Shown piece by piece: positions 1 to 8,808 of a DNA stretch of 64,000 nt; the stretch's first letter is position 1, and each line of letters begins with the position of its first letter. The stretch comes from an uncultured Bacteroides sp. (lineage in GTDB: Bacteria > Bacteroidota > Bacteroidia > Bacteroidales > Bacteroidaceae): the NCBI RefSeq assembly GCF_963666545.1, contig NZ_OY762899.1, positions 3,224,001 through 3,288,000 of the forward strand, in the 5' to 3' direction. The notes under the pieces were generated by a model. The model saw only the letters and a list, made by a program, of their open reading frames with translations. It searched no databases and had not been told where the DNA came from. The position numbers and the translations under genes are program-made.

Positions 1-1011
1 GCAAAGGTTACTCAATCTCTTTCTTCCTCCTCACTTGCGGAGAAAGCACACTCCGCTATTGTTCTTCATTCTGCCGGTCGTACTAAAGAAGCACAAGCTT
101 TTATCGCTTCGTTAAAGGAATATGCTGTCCAAACCGAGGAACAAGGCATTTACTTTGCCTTCAACGAAAGTCCTTATGCTTGGAATAGTATGAAAATTCC
201 TGTTCACGTTGCGGTGATGGAGGCTTTCGATACGGTAGGTGGTGACACTACTTCAGTGGAAGAAATGAAATTGTGGTTGCTCAAGCAAAAACAAACTCAG
301 CAATGGAGTTCACCTGTAGCTACGGTTGATGCTGTGTATGCCTTGCTCTATCGGGCTAAGAGTCTGCTGGATAATCAAGGGAAAGTACGTATTACTCTTG
401 GTGCAAAGAAAATAGAACCTCAACAGGCGACTCAAGGATTGGGTTATGTGAAGGAGGTAATTACCGATGCACAAACAATAGAAAAACTTTCGAGTATAAA
501 AGTAGAGAAATTAGATAAGGGTGTTGCTTGGGGTGCTGTATATGCCCAATATCGTGAAGATCTAGACAAGGTACAGCAACAAGGAAAAGAACTCAACGTT
601 GAAAAGAAACTTTATGTGGAGCGCATTGCAAACAATACTAAGCAATTACATCTTTTATCGTCCGATTCGAAATTAGTTGTGGGCGACAAAGTTGTTGTTC
701 GGCTTACCATTCGCTTGGATCGTCCGATGGATTTTGTGCAGCTGAAAGATCAACGTGCTTCTTGCTTTGAGCCCATCAACTCGATTTCCGGTTATCAATG
801 GAATTCGGGGATAGGATATTATGTTGATGTAAAAGATGCCTCAACTAATTTCTTTTTTGATTCTCTGAGAAAAGGAGTATACGTATTAGAATATGGATAC
901 AGAGTAAGTCGGGTTGGCATGTACGAGTCCGGATTGGCAACAATTCAATCGGCTTATGCGCCTGAATATGCTTCACATTCAGTATCAAGCAAAGTGGAGG
1001 TTAGAAATTAA
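1..1011 (+). CDS. Alpha-2-macroglobulin family protein, C-terminal part (5' end outside window)
   Basis: The reading frame is open from base 1, so this is the last 336 codons of a longer gene; the ATG at 190 is internal. Stretches such as AHSAIVLHSAGRTKEAQAF and VATVDAVYALLYRAKSLL look like the helical repeats of the complement-like domain of bacterial alpha-2-macroglobulins, followed by a beta-rich end (LEYGYRVSRVGMYESGLATI) like the receptor-binding region where these proteins finish. The family comprises large cell-envelope protease traps. A thioester motif, if any, would lie upstream of the window. The family call rests on these C-terminal features only. It is followed by an 80-base gap and a promoter for the next gene. 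Confidence 0.75.
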   Translation, partial: AKVTQSLSSSSLAEKAHSAIVLHSAGRTKEAQAFIASLKEYAVQTEEQGIYFAFNESPYAWNSMKIPVHVAVMEAFDTVGGDTTSVEEMKLWLLKQKQTQQWSSPVATVDAVYALLYRAKSLLDNQGKVRITLGAKKIEPQQATQGLGYVKEVITDAQTIEKLSSIKVEKLDKGVAWGAVYAQYREDLDKVQQQGKELNVEKKLYVERIANNTKQLHLLSSDSKLVVGDKVVVRLTIRLDRPMDFVQLKDQRASCFEPINSISGYQWNSGIGYYVDVKDASTNFFFDSLRKGVYVLEYGYRVSRVGMYESGLATIQSAYAPEYASHSVSSKVEVRN

Positions 1012-1047
1012 CCTTCACTTCATTGTCTTTAATTCATTAAAAAGGCC

Positions 1048-1055
1048 TATTTTTG
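1048..1055 (+). promoter_or_regulatory. Bacteroides -7 box (TATTTTTG) upstream of the DUF1573 gene
   Basis: TATTTTTG fits the Bacteroides TAnnTTTG consensus and lies 36 bases before the ATG at 1091. An AAAAAGG stretch sits directly before the start codon. No clear -33 TTTG is seen. Confidence 0.45.
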
Positions 1056-1090
1056 TGTCTTAAACTTGTAATTATCAAAAATAAAAAGGA

Positions 1091-2158
1091 ATGAAACGCT
1101 GTCTTACCTCCATATTTTCTCTGATTGCTTTTAGCTTATTCGTTTGTGCTCAACCTCACATTTCTTCTAACAAGGAAACGCACAATTTTGGCCAGATAGA
1201 ATGGAAACAGCCGGTAACGGTTCAATATACTATAACCAATACTGGAAATGAGCCACTAGTGTTGACTAACGTGACAACTTCATGTGGATGTGCTGTTGCA
1301 GAATGGACGAAAGACCCTATTGAACCGGGTGAAAAGGGAATGGTAAGTGCTACTTTTGATGCTCAGGCATTGGGACATTTTAATAAAACGATAGGAATTT
1401 ATAGTAATGCTCAGCCCAGTTTGGTTTACCTTACTTTTGTGGGAGAGGTTGTTCAGGAAGTAAAAAACTACGAAGAGACACATCCTCATCTTATCGGGCA
1501 AATTCGTATTGATCACAATACAATTGATTTTCCTGATGTGAAGCGTGGCGATCAACCTGAGATTACTTTGAGTGTGGTTAACTTGTCCGATAAGCCTTAT
1601 GAACCTGTATTGATGCACTTGCCTCCTTATCTGAAGATGGAGAGGAACCCCAATGTTATACTGAAAGGTAAGAAAGGCACTTTAAAACTAACGCTTGATA
1701 CGAAACAATTAGTTGATTTCGGATTAACGCAAGCGTCTGTTTATTTGTCTCGTTTTGCGGGCGACAAAGTAGGTGAGGAAAATGAGATTCCTGTATCTGT
1801 TGTCTTATTACCCGATTTCTCAGGAATGAGCGAACGAGAAAAAGCGAATGTCCCTATCATTCATCTGTCTGATACGAATATCGATTTCAGTTCGCAGTTG
1901 GCTAAAAAAAGCAAAGCATCTCATTTTATTGTTATTACCAATACCGGGAAATCGCCGTTGATGATTCGCAAACTACAAGTTTTTAATCCTGCAGTAGGGG
2001 TCAAACTGAAGCAAACTCTTTTGCAGCCCGGCGAAGCCACTAAGCTTGAAGTTAGTTTAAATAAGAGAGGTCTTAAGATCAAAAGGCATTTGCGTATATT
2101 GATGATTACTAATGATCCTTTGCAACCTAAGGTCGAAATTAATTTGAAGGCAAAGTAA
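1091..2158 (+). CDS. DUF1573 domain protein, secreted
   Basis: 355 residues. An N-terminal signal peptide (MKRCLTSIFSLIAFSLFVCAQ) is followed by repeated ASPM/Hydin-like beta-sandwich units typical of DUF1573: FGQIEWKQPVTVQYTITNTG near residue 33, SCGCAVAEW near 64, IDFPDVKRGDQPEITLSVVN near 145, and IDFSSQLAKKSKASHFIVIT near 265. The Cys-Gly-Cys signature is characteristic of these Bacteroidales envelope proteins, whose function is unknown. It is followed closely by meaB, so the two may be co-transcribed. Confidence 0.85.
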   Translation: MKRCLTSIFSLIAFSLFVCAQPHISSNKETHNFGQIEWKQPVTVQYTITNTGNEPLVLTNVTTSCGCAVAEWTKDPIEPGEKGMVSATFDAQALGHFNKTIGIYSNAQPSLVYLTFVGEVVQEVKNYEETHPHLIGQIRIDHNTIDFPDVKRGDQPEITLSVVNLSDKPYEPVLMHLPPYLKMERNPNVILKGKKGTLKLTLDTKQLVDFGLTQASVYLSRFAGDKVGEENEIPVSVVLLPDFSGMSEREKANVPIIHLSDTNIDFSSQLAKKSKASHFIVITNTGKSPLMIRKLQVFNPAVGVKLKQTLLQPGEATKLEVSLNKRGLKIKRHLRILMITNDPLQPKVEINLKAK

Positions 2159-2198
2159 AAACACTTTGGCTCAGCAGACTTTTAAAAAGAACATATTT

Positions 2199-3299
2199 AT
2201 GGAACATCCTGAAAATAATAAGGCATACAAAGGGCTTACTGTAAATTCGGGTATAGAGAAGCCTTCTTCTGTAAATCCCTACTTAAATCGTAACAAGCCA
2301 GTAAAACGTAAACTCTCCGTAGATGAGTTTGTTGATGGTATTGTGAAAGGAAATGTGACTATTCTTAGCCAGGCGGTAACATTGGTTGAGAGTGTAAAGC
2401 CCGAGCATCAAGCCATCGCTCAAGAAGTGATTGAAAAATGTCTCCCATATTCCGGTCATTCTGTTCGTATAGGCATTAGCGGTGTGCCCGGTGCAGGCAA
2501 AAGCACTTCCATAGATGTCTTTGGTCTACATGTTTTAGAGAAAGGAGGCAAACTAGCCGTTCTGGCTATTGATCCTAGTAGTGAACGGAGCAAAGGTAGC
2601 ATTCTCGGAGATAAGACTCGCATGGAGCAATTGGCTGTTCATCCCAAATCCTTTATTCGTCCCAGCCCTGCTGCCGGCTCTTTGGGAGGAGTGGCGCGTA
2701 AAACCCGTGAGACCATTATACTCTGTGAGGCAGCAGGTTTCGATAAAGTCTTTGTTGAGACAGTGGGTGTGGGTCAAAGCGAGACAGCCGTACATTCTAT
2801 GGTTGATTTCTTCTTACTCATCCAGCTTGCCGGTACGGGCGATGAACTTCAGGGTATCAAAAGAGGGATTATGGAGATGGCAGATGGCATTATAATCAAC
2901 AAAGCTGATGGGAGTAACATTGATAAGGCCAAACTTGCCGCAACACAGTTTCGCAATGCTCTTCACTTGTTTCCGGCTCCGGAATCAGGATGGATACCTC
3001 AAGTCCTTACTTATTCAGGTTTCTACAATCTTGGAGTAAAAGAGATTTGGGATATGATCGATGAATATATGAGTTTCGTTAAAGAGAATGGCTACTTTGA
3101 AGCTCGACGTAATGAACAGAGTAAGTATTGGATGTACGAAACCATAAACGAGCACCTGCGGGATAGCTTCTATAATAATGAAAAGATAAAGTCTATGTTG
3201 GCCGAAAAAGAGCGTCAGGTACTGAGTGCAGATCTTACCTCCTTTATCGCTGCCCGCAATTTGCTCGACGCTTATTTCGGAGAACTGAAAAGAGATTAA
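2199..3299 (+). CDS. meaB: Methylmalonyl-CoA mutase-associated GTPase MeaB
   Basis: 366 residues from the ATG at 2199. A TTG at 2166 would add 11 residues, but the MEHPENN start suits the family better and has an A-rich leader. The G domain is clear: Walker A GVPGAGKSTSID near residue 95, then AIDPSSERSKGSILGDKTRM, the switch region VETVGVGQSE, and the base-specificity segment IINKADG. MeaB loads and protects the B12 cofactor of methylmalonyl-CoA mutase, used by Bacteroides in the succinate-propionate route. The mutase genes are not in this window. It is of normal length and intact. Confidence 0.93.
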   Translation: MEHPENNKAYKGLTVNSGIEKPSSVNPYLNRNKPVKRKLSVDEFVDGIVKGNVTILSQAVTLVESVKPEHQAIAQEVIEKCLPYSGHSVRIGISGVPGAGKSTSIDVFGLHVLEKGGKLAVLAIDPSSERSKGSILGDKTRMEQLAVHPKSFIRPSPAAGSLGGVARKTRETIILCEAAGFDKVFVETVGVGQSETAVHSMVDFFLLIQLAGTGDELQGIKRGIMEMADGIIINKADGSNIDKAKLAATQFRNALHLFPAPESGWIPQVLTYSGFYNLGVKEIWDMIDEYMSFVKENGYFEARRNEQSKYWMYETINEHLRDSFYNNEKIKSMLAEKERQVLSADLTSFIAARNLLDAYFGELKRD

Positions 3300-3370
3300 C
3301 CTGCAACGTTAATCTGAATATAAATTGTTGATATTTCAGGCCACCCTCTACAGGCCTTCTGAGAGGGGTT

Positions 3371-3436
3371 TGTTGAATGTTCGCGATCAGCGTGTTGAAT
3401 GCACGCTTTCAACACGCTGATCGCGGACATTCAATA
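3371..3436. repeat. Long near-perfect inverted repeat between convergent genes
   Basis: The arms at 3374-3399 and 3408-3433 are 26 bases each and complementary except for one T.G wobble; the loop is 8 bases. Three more pairs extend the stem to 3371 and 3436. It sits between the ends of meaB (+) and the EamA gene (-). No T-run follows on either side, so it is not a standard intrinsic terminator, although it could stop or protect both transcripts. Confidence 0.8.
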
Positions 3437-3520
3437 CACTGAAGTTATATCTTCCATTTTATTCATTTGTTTTGTTGAGAATAAGAAATGAATAAGCTTT
3501 TCTTAATGAGCAATAATATC

Positions 3521-4444
3521 TTAATTCTGCAATTTTCCTTCCGCTTCCAATTGAGCTTTTGACTTACTTTGAGTAACAACATACACTCCCAAGAAAACGA
3601 GTGCAATGGCTACTCCTTTTTGCCATCCAAATGTATCCATTCCTATGGCCACAGCCACAATTGAGGCTACTATGGGCTGTACATAGTTATACATGCTAAC
3701 CAAGGTGGGGCGAAGCAACCGCTGTCCGAACATCGTTAGAATGTATGAAAGGAATGTGGCGCAGAGTACCACATAGCTTATCTGCAAAATCATGTTTAGG
3801 GGAATGGCTGTGAAATCAATGGCGGCTACATCGTGATAAGAGAATGGGATGAAGCACACTGAAGCATAAATAAACAACCATTTACTAATGGTGACTGGAG
3901 AGTATTTTGTGATTAGGTCCCTGAAAACCGTTAGATAAATAGCAAAACTTAATTGAGCAATAAGGCAGAATAGATCACCGACTATACTCCCCGATTGTCC
4001 GCTACTTGCAGCTTGACTACTGAGGATTAGAGTGAGTGCTCCCATCGCTCCAATAAAAATACCTAATATTTTTTTATTTGTAATCGGTTCCTTGAGATAC
4101 ATGGCAGCTACGATCATGGTAATGATAGGCGTAGTCGTCGTCACAATAGATGCATCAATCGGTGAAGTAAGTGATAGCCCGAAGATGAAGCAGCCTTGAT
4201 TGAAAACGACGCCAAACAGTGCTGCGAAGAAAAGTTTCAATAAATCCTTGCTCTCTACATTTTCTTTCGGACAGAATATTGATAGTGCCCAAAAAGCAAT
4301 GGCAGCTCCAACCATTCGGAAGGTGGTTACCGATAGTGGAGAGAACTCCGCCAATACCGATTTACCAATAGGAGCGTTTAATCCCCACATTACATTGGCT
4401 GCAAACATGGCTGCATGCCCTTTTAAACTCTTATCATTTGCCAT
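3521..4444 (-). CDS. EamA/DMT-family small-molecule transporter
   Basis: 307 residues, with about ten hydrophobic segments in two repeated halves. The first half contains AMFAANVMWGLNAPIGKSV and SIVTTTTPIITMIVAAMYLKEPI, the second ATFLSYILTMFGQRLLRPT and YVQPIVASIVAVAIG, as in EamA drug/metabolite exporters. The substrate cannot be told. The start at 4444 is preferred because an AGGTAGAAAG stretch precedes it and the likely -7 box at 4478-4485 would overlap the longer reading. It converges on meaB. Confidence 0.85.
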   Translation of the reverse strand: MANDKSLKGHAAMFAANVMWGLNAPIGKSVLAEFSPLSVTTFRMVGAAIAFWALSIFCPKENVESKDLLKLFFAALFGVVFNQGCFIFGLSLTSPIDASIVTTTTPIITMIVAAMYLKEPITNKKILGIFIGAMGALTLILSSQAASSGQSGSIVGDLFCLIAQLSFAIYLTVFRDLITKYSPVTISKWLFIYASVCFIPFSYHDVAAIDFTAIPLNMILQISYVVLCATFLSYILTMFGQRLLRPTLVSMYNYVQPIVASIVAVAIGMDTFGWQKGVAIALVFLGVYVVTQSKSKAQLEAEGKLQN

Positions 4445-4477
4445 CTTTCTACCTAATATATGCATAAATAATTGCTG

Positions 4478-4485
4478 CAAAGGTA
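4478..4485 (-). promoter_or_regulatory. -7 box (TACCTTTG on the minus strand) for the EamA gene
   Basis: TACCTTTG fits TAnnTTTG. It places the transcript start close to 4471 and argues for translation from 4444 rather than from the upstream codon at 4480. Confidence 0.5.
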
Positions 4486-4525
4486 GAAAAAAACATCATT
4501 GGTATAGCTGAATGAATAATCTTTT

Positions 4526-4533
4526 TATCTTTG
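4526..4533 (+). promoter_or_regulatory. -7 box (TATCTTTG) for the ATPase/DUF4435/MscS genes
   Basis: TATCTTTG is a perfect TAnnTTTG match, 39 bases before the ATG at 4573. A weak TTGG about 23 bases upstream could act as the -33 element. Confidence 0.6.
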
Positions 4534-4572
4534 TACTATCGACTGTCATCAATGGCAAATAGATAAAATAAC

Positions 4573-5418
4573 ATGGAAAAACAAGCCAATTACATTAAGC
4601 GAATTGAGATTGATAAGCTGTGGGGCCGATTCAATATTGCATGGAACTTGCGGCCTGACGTAAATATCCTTTCCGGTATCAATGGAGTAGGGAAGACTAC
4701 CATATTGAATAGATCGGTGAACTATCTCGAATATCTTTCGGGAGAGGTGAAGAGTGATGAGAAAAACGGAGTGCGTGTTTCTTTTGATATTCCTGAAGCT
4801 GAATCTATTCCTTATGATGTGATACGTAGTTATGATCGTCCCCTGATTATGGGCGATTTTACGGCTCGCATGGCCGACAAGGATGTGAAATCTGAGTTAG
4901 ATTGGCAACTGTATCTTTTGCAACGTAGATATTTGGATTATCAGGTCAATGTAGGCAATCGGATGATTGAGATGTTGGCTAGTGAAAATGAAGAACAGCG
5001 CAGGCAAGCTACTTCTCTCTCACATCCCAAGAAGCGTTTTCAGGATATGATAGATTCCCTATTTAGCTATACTCGGAAAAAAATAGATCGAAAACGCAAC
5101 GATATTGCCTTTCATCAAGATGGCGAGCTCTTGTTCTCCTACAAACTATCGTCGGGTGAGAAGCAGATGTTGGTCATTTTACTCACTACATTGGTACAGG
5201 ATAATCGTCACTGTGTTCTCTTTATGGATGAACCTGAAGCTTCTCTGCATATTGAATGGCAGCAGAAGCTCATTGGAATGGTGCGCGAGTTGAACCCTAA
5301 TGTACAGATAATATTGACTACCCATTCGCCTGCAGTAATAATGGAAGGCTGGTTGGATGCGGTAACGGAAGTAAGTGACATCTCTACACAGATAGAAAAG
5401 CCACTCGGAAATAAATAG
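4573..5418 (+). CDS. AAA (ABC-type) ATPase, OLD/RecF-like
   Basis: 281 residues. Walker A is GINGVGKT (residues 35-42), the ABC signature is LSSGEKQML (about 190), Walker B is CVLFMDEPEASLH (about 215-227) and the switch histidine is in ILTTHSP (about 250). This is the compact SMC/RecF/OLD type, not a transporter subunit: no membrane segments are seen and the coiled-coil insertion is short. It is followed after 5 bases by a DUF4435 gene, so the two very likely form one operon and perhaps one complex. The pair resembles an OLD nuclease split into ATPase and TOPRIM halves. A DNA maintenance or defence role is an inference. Confidence 0.85.
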   Translation: MEKQANYIKRIEIDKLWGRFNIAWNLRPDVNILSGINGVGKTTILNRSVNYLEYLSGEVKSDEKNGVRVSFDIPEAESIPYDVIRSYDRPLIMGDFTARMADKDVKSELDWQLYLLQRRYLDYQVNVGNRMIEMLASENEEQRRQATSLSHPKKRFQDMIDSLFSYTRKKIDRKRNDIAFHQDGELLFSYKLSSGEKQMLVILLTTLVQDNRHCVLFMDEPEASLHIEWQQKLIGMVRELNPNVQIILTTHSPAVIMEGWLDAVTEVSDISTQIEKPLGNK

Positions 5419-5423
5419 AATGT

Positions 5424-6422
5424 ATGGCTAAAACATTGATTGAAAATTTGAATTCCTCTTATTTTACTGCTGCTCATCAGCTATATTCTAAGAAGGTTCG
5501 TCGTAAAATAGTAGCCTATGTTGAGAGTTATGATGATGTTGCTTTTTGGCGCATGTTGCTTGAGGAGTTTGAAACCGATGAATATTATTTTGAGGTAATG
5601 CTTCCATCTTCCACATCCTTGTCGAAAGGTAAAAAGATGGTGTTGATGAATATATTGAATGTGGATGAGTTAGGCAAAAGTCTTATTGCATGCGTAGATA
5701 GTGATTATGACTTCTTGCTTCAGGGCGCTACAGATACTTCTCGTAAGATAAATGAGAGTAAATATGTTCTCCAAACCTACACTTATGCCATTGAGAATTA
5801 TTATTGCTATGCCGATGCTCTTCACGAGGTATGTGTGCAGTCTACTTTAAACGATAAGCGATTATTTGATTTTAATGATTTTATGAAGCGCTATTCTCAA
5901 ATAGCCTATCCGCTGTTTTTGTGGTCCGTGTGGTTCTACCGTCAGCATGACACACACACCTTTCCTATGAACGACTTCAACTCATATGTGAGGATACGAG
6001 ATTTTAATTTTAGGCATCCTGAATATTCCTTAGAGAGAATGCAAAAAGAAGTGTCAACAAAGCTTGTTCAATTGCAACGTTCTTTTTCACGTCTTATTCC
6101 TCAGATAGATGCTTTGGCAGCAGAACTGAAGCAATTGGGTTTGCTTCCTGAAACGACCTACCTTTATATACAAGGACATCATATTATGGATAATGTAGTG
6201 CTGAAACTATTAGCACCTGTTTGTGCGGCATTGAGAAGAGAACGAGAACTAGAAATACAAAGATTGGCAGAGCACGAGCAACAGTATCACAATGAATTGA
6301 CCAGCTATGAAAATAGTCAGATCAATGTGGAGGTGATGCTTAGAAGAAATGCTAAATACAAGGAGCTCTATCTTTATAAAAGCTTGCAAGATGATGTGCG
6401 GGCGTTTATGAAAAGCAAATAA
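5424..6422 (+). CDS. DUF4435 protein, TOPRIM-like partner of the upstream ATPase
   Basis: 332 residues with no signal peptide or membrane segment. The N-terminal part has IVAYVESYDDVAFWRMLLEE (about 27-46) and then SLIACVDSDYDFLLQG (about 88-103). A conserved Glu followed by a Asp-x-Asp-type acidic motif is what a TOPRIM metal site needs, and DUF4435 is regarded as TOPRIM-related. The C-terminal third is helical and charged (about 265-332). The 5-base gap to the ATPase supports joint function. Nuclease activity is inferred, not shown. Confidence 0.8.
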   Translation: MAKTLIENLNSSYFTAAHQLYSKKVRRKIVAYVESYDDVAFWRMLLEEFETDEYYFEVMLPSSTSLSKGKKMVLMNILNVDELGKSLIACVDSDYDFLLQGATDTSRKINESKYVLQTYTYAIENYYCYADALHEVCVQSTLNDKRLFDFNDFMKRYSQIAYPLFLWSVWFYRQHDTHTFPMNDFNSYVRIRDFNFRHPEYSLERMQKEVSTKLVQLQRSFSRLIPQIDALAAELKQLGLLPETTYLYIQGHHIMDNVVLKLLAPVCAALRRERELEIQRLAEHEQQYHNELTSYENSQINVEVMLRRNAKYKELYLYKSLQDDVRAFMKSK

Positions 6423-6451
6423 TTTATTTAAAAATTAGACAATAGTACGTC

Positions 6452-7735
6452 ATGGAGGTAGAATACTTATTAGAGAAAGGTCAGGTTTTGGATAGTATAA
6501 ATACGTATTTACTCTCTTTAGGCTTCAGCCAGCCTTTAGCTGATAACCTCGATCAATTGATTGCAGTTGGATTGCTTCTTGGACTCGCTTTTTTCGCAGA
6601 TCTAATCTGTCGGACGATCCTTTTGAGAGTCGTTACGAAGTTGGTGAAGCATACGAGAGCGACATGGGATGATATTATCTTTGATCGGAAAGTGATGATC
6701 AATCTTAGTCGGATGCTGGCACCGATACTTATTTATCTCTTGTTGCCGGTTGTTTTTCCTCATGACCCGGATACGATAACTTTTCTGCAGCGTCTTTGCA
6801 TGATCTATATCATAGCAACTTTACTTCGCTTTATCAACGAACTTCTTTTAGCAATGTATCATGTTTATATTGAGAAAGAGCAATTCAAGGATCGTCCTTT
6901 GAAAGGATTGTTGCAGACAGTACAGGTCGTTCTTTTCTTTATTGGAGGCATTGCCATTGTTAGCGTGCTGATCAATAAATCTCCGGCTGTATTACTCACT
7001 GGTTTGGGCGCCTCGGCGGCTATTCTCTTGCTGGTTTTCAAAGACAGTATCATGGGCTTTGTTTCGGGCATTCAGCTGTCTGCCAATAACATGCTTCGAG
7101 TAGGCGACTGGATTGTAATGTCGAAATATGGTGCAGATGGTACGGTTGTTGAAGTTACACTAAACACAGTGAAAGTACGTAATTGGGATAATACGATCAC
7201 TACCATTCCGCCTTATGCTCTGGTTAGCGATTCTTTTCAGAACTGGCGTGGCATGCAGGAATCAGGTGGGAGGCGCGTTAAACGCTCTATTAAAATAGAT
7301 ATGAACAGTGTGAAATTTTGCACACCCGAAATGTTAGATAAGTATCGTAAAATTCAACTATTGAAAGACTACATTGACGCAACAGAACAAATTGTGGGTG
7401 AATATAATCAAGCTCTGAATATTGATAACTCTCTATTAGTGAATGGGCGCAGGCAAACCAATCTTGGTGTGTTTAGGGCGTATTTGAATAATTATCTGAA
7501 GAACCTTCCTGAAGTCAACAAAGATATGACTTGCATGGTTCGTCACTTACAACCCACCGAACAGGGGATACCGATGGAATTGTACTTCTTTTCTTCTGTG
7601 AAAGAATGGACTGCGTATGAAAGTATACAAGCGGACATCTTCGATCATGTTTTAGCTGTCGTTCCCGAGTTCGAACTTCGTGTATTTCAGAACCCTACCG
7701 GTAGCGACTTTAGGGAACTAAAGAACCCGAACTAA
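6452..7735 (+). CDS. MscS-family mechanosensitive ion channel
   Basis: 427 residues. Four or five membrane helices in the first 190 residues lead to the pore-lining helix (LLTGLGASAAILLLVFKD), then the MscS beta domain (SIMGFVSGIQLSANNMLRVG, DGTVVEVTLNTVKVRNWDN, TIPPYALVSDSFQNWRGM), and a longer C-terminal domain. The size and layout resemble the YbdG/MscM-type channels. Such channels release solutes on osmotic downshock. It starts 29 bases after the DUF4435 gene and may be transcribed with it. Confidence 0.9.
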   Translation: MEVEYLLEKGQVLDSINTYLLSLGFSQPLADNLDQLIAVGLLLGLAFFADLICRTILLRVVTKLVKHTRATWDDIIFDRKVMINLSRMLAPILIYLLLPVVFPHDPDTITFLQRLCMIYIIATLLRFINELLLAMYHVYIEKEQFKDRPLKGLLQTVQVVLFFIGGIAIVSVLINKSPAVLLTGLGASAAILLLVFKDSIMGFVSGIQLSANNMLRVGDWIVMSKYGADGTVVEVTLNTVKVRNWDNTITTIPPYALVSDSFQNWRGMQESGGRRVKRSIKIDMNSVKFCTPEMLDKYRKIQLLKDYIDATEQIVGEYNQALNIDNSLLVNGRRQTNLGVFRAYLNNYLKNLPEVNKDMTCMVRHLQPTEQGIPMELYFFSSVKEWTAYESIQADIFDHVLAVVPEFELRVFQNPTGSDFRELKNPN

Positions 7736-7775
7736 AAAATAAACAGACGATTCGTATCTCTATTAATAAATGTGC

Positions 7776-7783
7776 TATATTTG
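7776..7783 (+). promoter_or_regulatory. -7 box (TATATTTG) for the AraC-type regulator
   Basis: A perfect TAnnTTTG match 31 bases before the ATG at 7815. It excludes the in-frame ATG at 7770, which would lie inside the promoter. Confidence 0.6.
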
Positions 7784-7814
7784 TGGCAATCAATACTTTC
7801 TTAGCCACAAATCG

Positions 7815-8708
7815 ATGAATGTAACACAAAGTCAGATTATTCATGAAATAACACCGCTGTCGGATAAAGATTGTTTCTATATAGCCGAACGATATAAGAC
7901 GGAGTTTACTTATCCCATTCACAACCATGTCGAATTTGAACTCAACTTTACAGAAAAAGCGGCTGGGGTGAGACGAATTGTAGGCGATTCTGTAGAGGTG
8001 ATCGGAGATTATGATTTAGTCTTGATTACAGGAAAGGAACTGGAACATGTCTGGGAACAACATGAATGTTGCTCTAAAGAAATTCGTGAAATCACCATTC
8101 AGTTCTCTTCCGATTTGTTTTTTAAGAACTTTATTAATAAGAATCAATTTGATTCTATCAGAGAGATGCTTGAACGGGCTCAGAAGGGACTAAGCTTTCC
8201 TATGCCTGCCATCCTCAAAGTATATGGCATGCTGGACACGTTGGCCTCTGAAAAGCAAGGTTTTTATGCGGTGGTTAAGTTCCTTACAATTCTTTATGAA
8301 CTTTCTCTTTATGTTGACAAGGCGCATACATTGTCCAGTTCATCTTTTGCGAAGATAGGTATACATGCCGATAGTCGTAGAGTGCAAAAAGTACAAGAGT
8401 ATATTAATGCTCACTACAAAGAGGAAGTGCGTCTGAATCAATTGGCCGATATGGTAGGGATGACCCCTGTTTCTTTTAGCCGTTTTTTCAAACTGCGCAC
8501 GGGCAAAAATCTTTCCGATTATATCATTGATATTCGCCTAGGTTTCGCCACTCGATTGCTGGTCGATTCTACCATGTCCATAGCCGAGATCTGTTACGAT
8601 TGCGGGTTTAATAATCTCTCTAACTTTAATCGCATCTTCAAGAAAAAGAAAGAATGTTCTCCCAAGGAGTTTAGAGAAAACTATCGGAAGAAGAAAAAAC
8701 TTATTTAG
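7815..8708 (+). CDS. AraC-family transcriptional regulator
   Basis: 297 residues from the ATG at 7815 (MNVTQSQIIHEI), chosen because a -7 box lies just upstream. The N-terminal half has a cupin-like sensor pattern (YPIHNHVEFELNF). The C-terminal AraC domain has two helix-turn-helix units: VRLNQLADMVGMTPVSFSRF with FKLRTGKNLSDYIIDIRL, and MSIAEICYDCGFNNLSNFN followed by FKKKKECSPKEFREN. It is a cytoplasmic DNA-binding regulator. The target is unknown; the aldo/keto reductase gene converging on it is one candidate, and the mannan locus 2 kb away is another. Confidence 0.9.
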   Translation: MNVTQSQIIHEITPLSDKDCFYIAERYKTEFTYPIHNHVEFELNFTEKAAGVRRIVGDSVEVIGDYDLVLITGKELEHVWEQHECCSKEIREITIQFSSDLFFKNFINKNQFDSIREMLERAQKGLSFPMPAILKVYGMLDTLASEKQGFYAVVKFLTILYELSLYVDKAHTLSSSSFAKIGIHADSRRVQKVQEYINAHYKEEVRLNQLADMVGMTPVSFSRFFKLRTGKNLSDYIIDIRLGFATRLLVDSTMSIAEICYDCGFNNLSNFNRIFKKKKECSPKEFRENYRKKKKLI

Positions 8709-8808
8709 AGTTTACAGTTGGGCTGATTCTTAAATCTATTTGTAGCTGTCTGTTTGAGAGTTGAAAATGCGGCCGACCTAGAATATAACTCTTCTGTATA
8801 CCAGTTGA

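Noticed and set aside
2166-2198. Longer start for MeaB (TTG at 2166)
   Set aside because: It lies 7 bases after the previous stop and adds residues not typical of the family; the ATG at 2199 is better supported.
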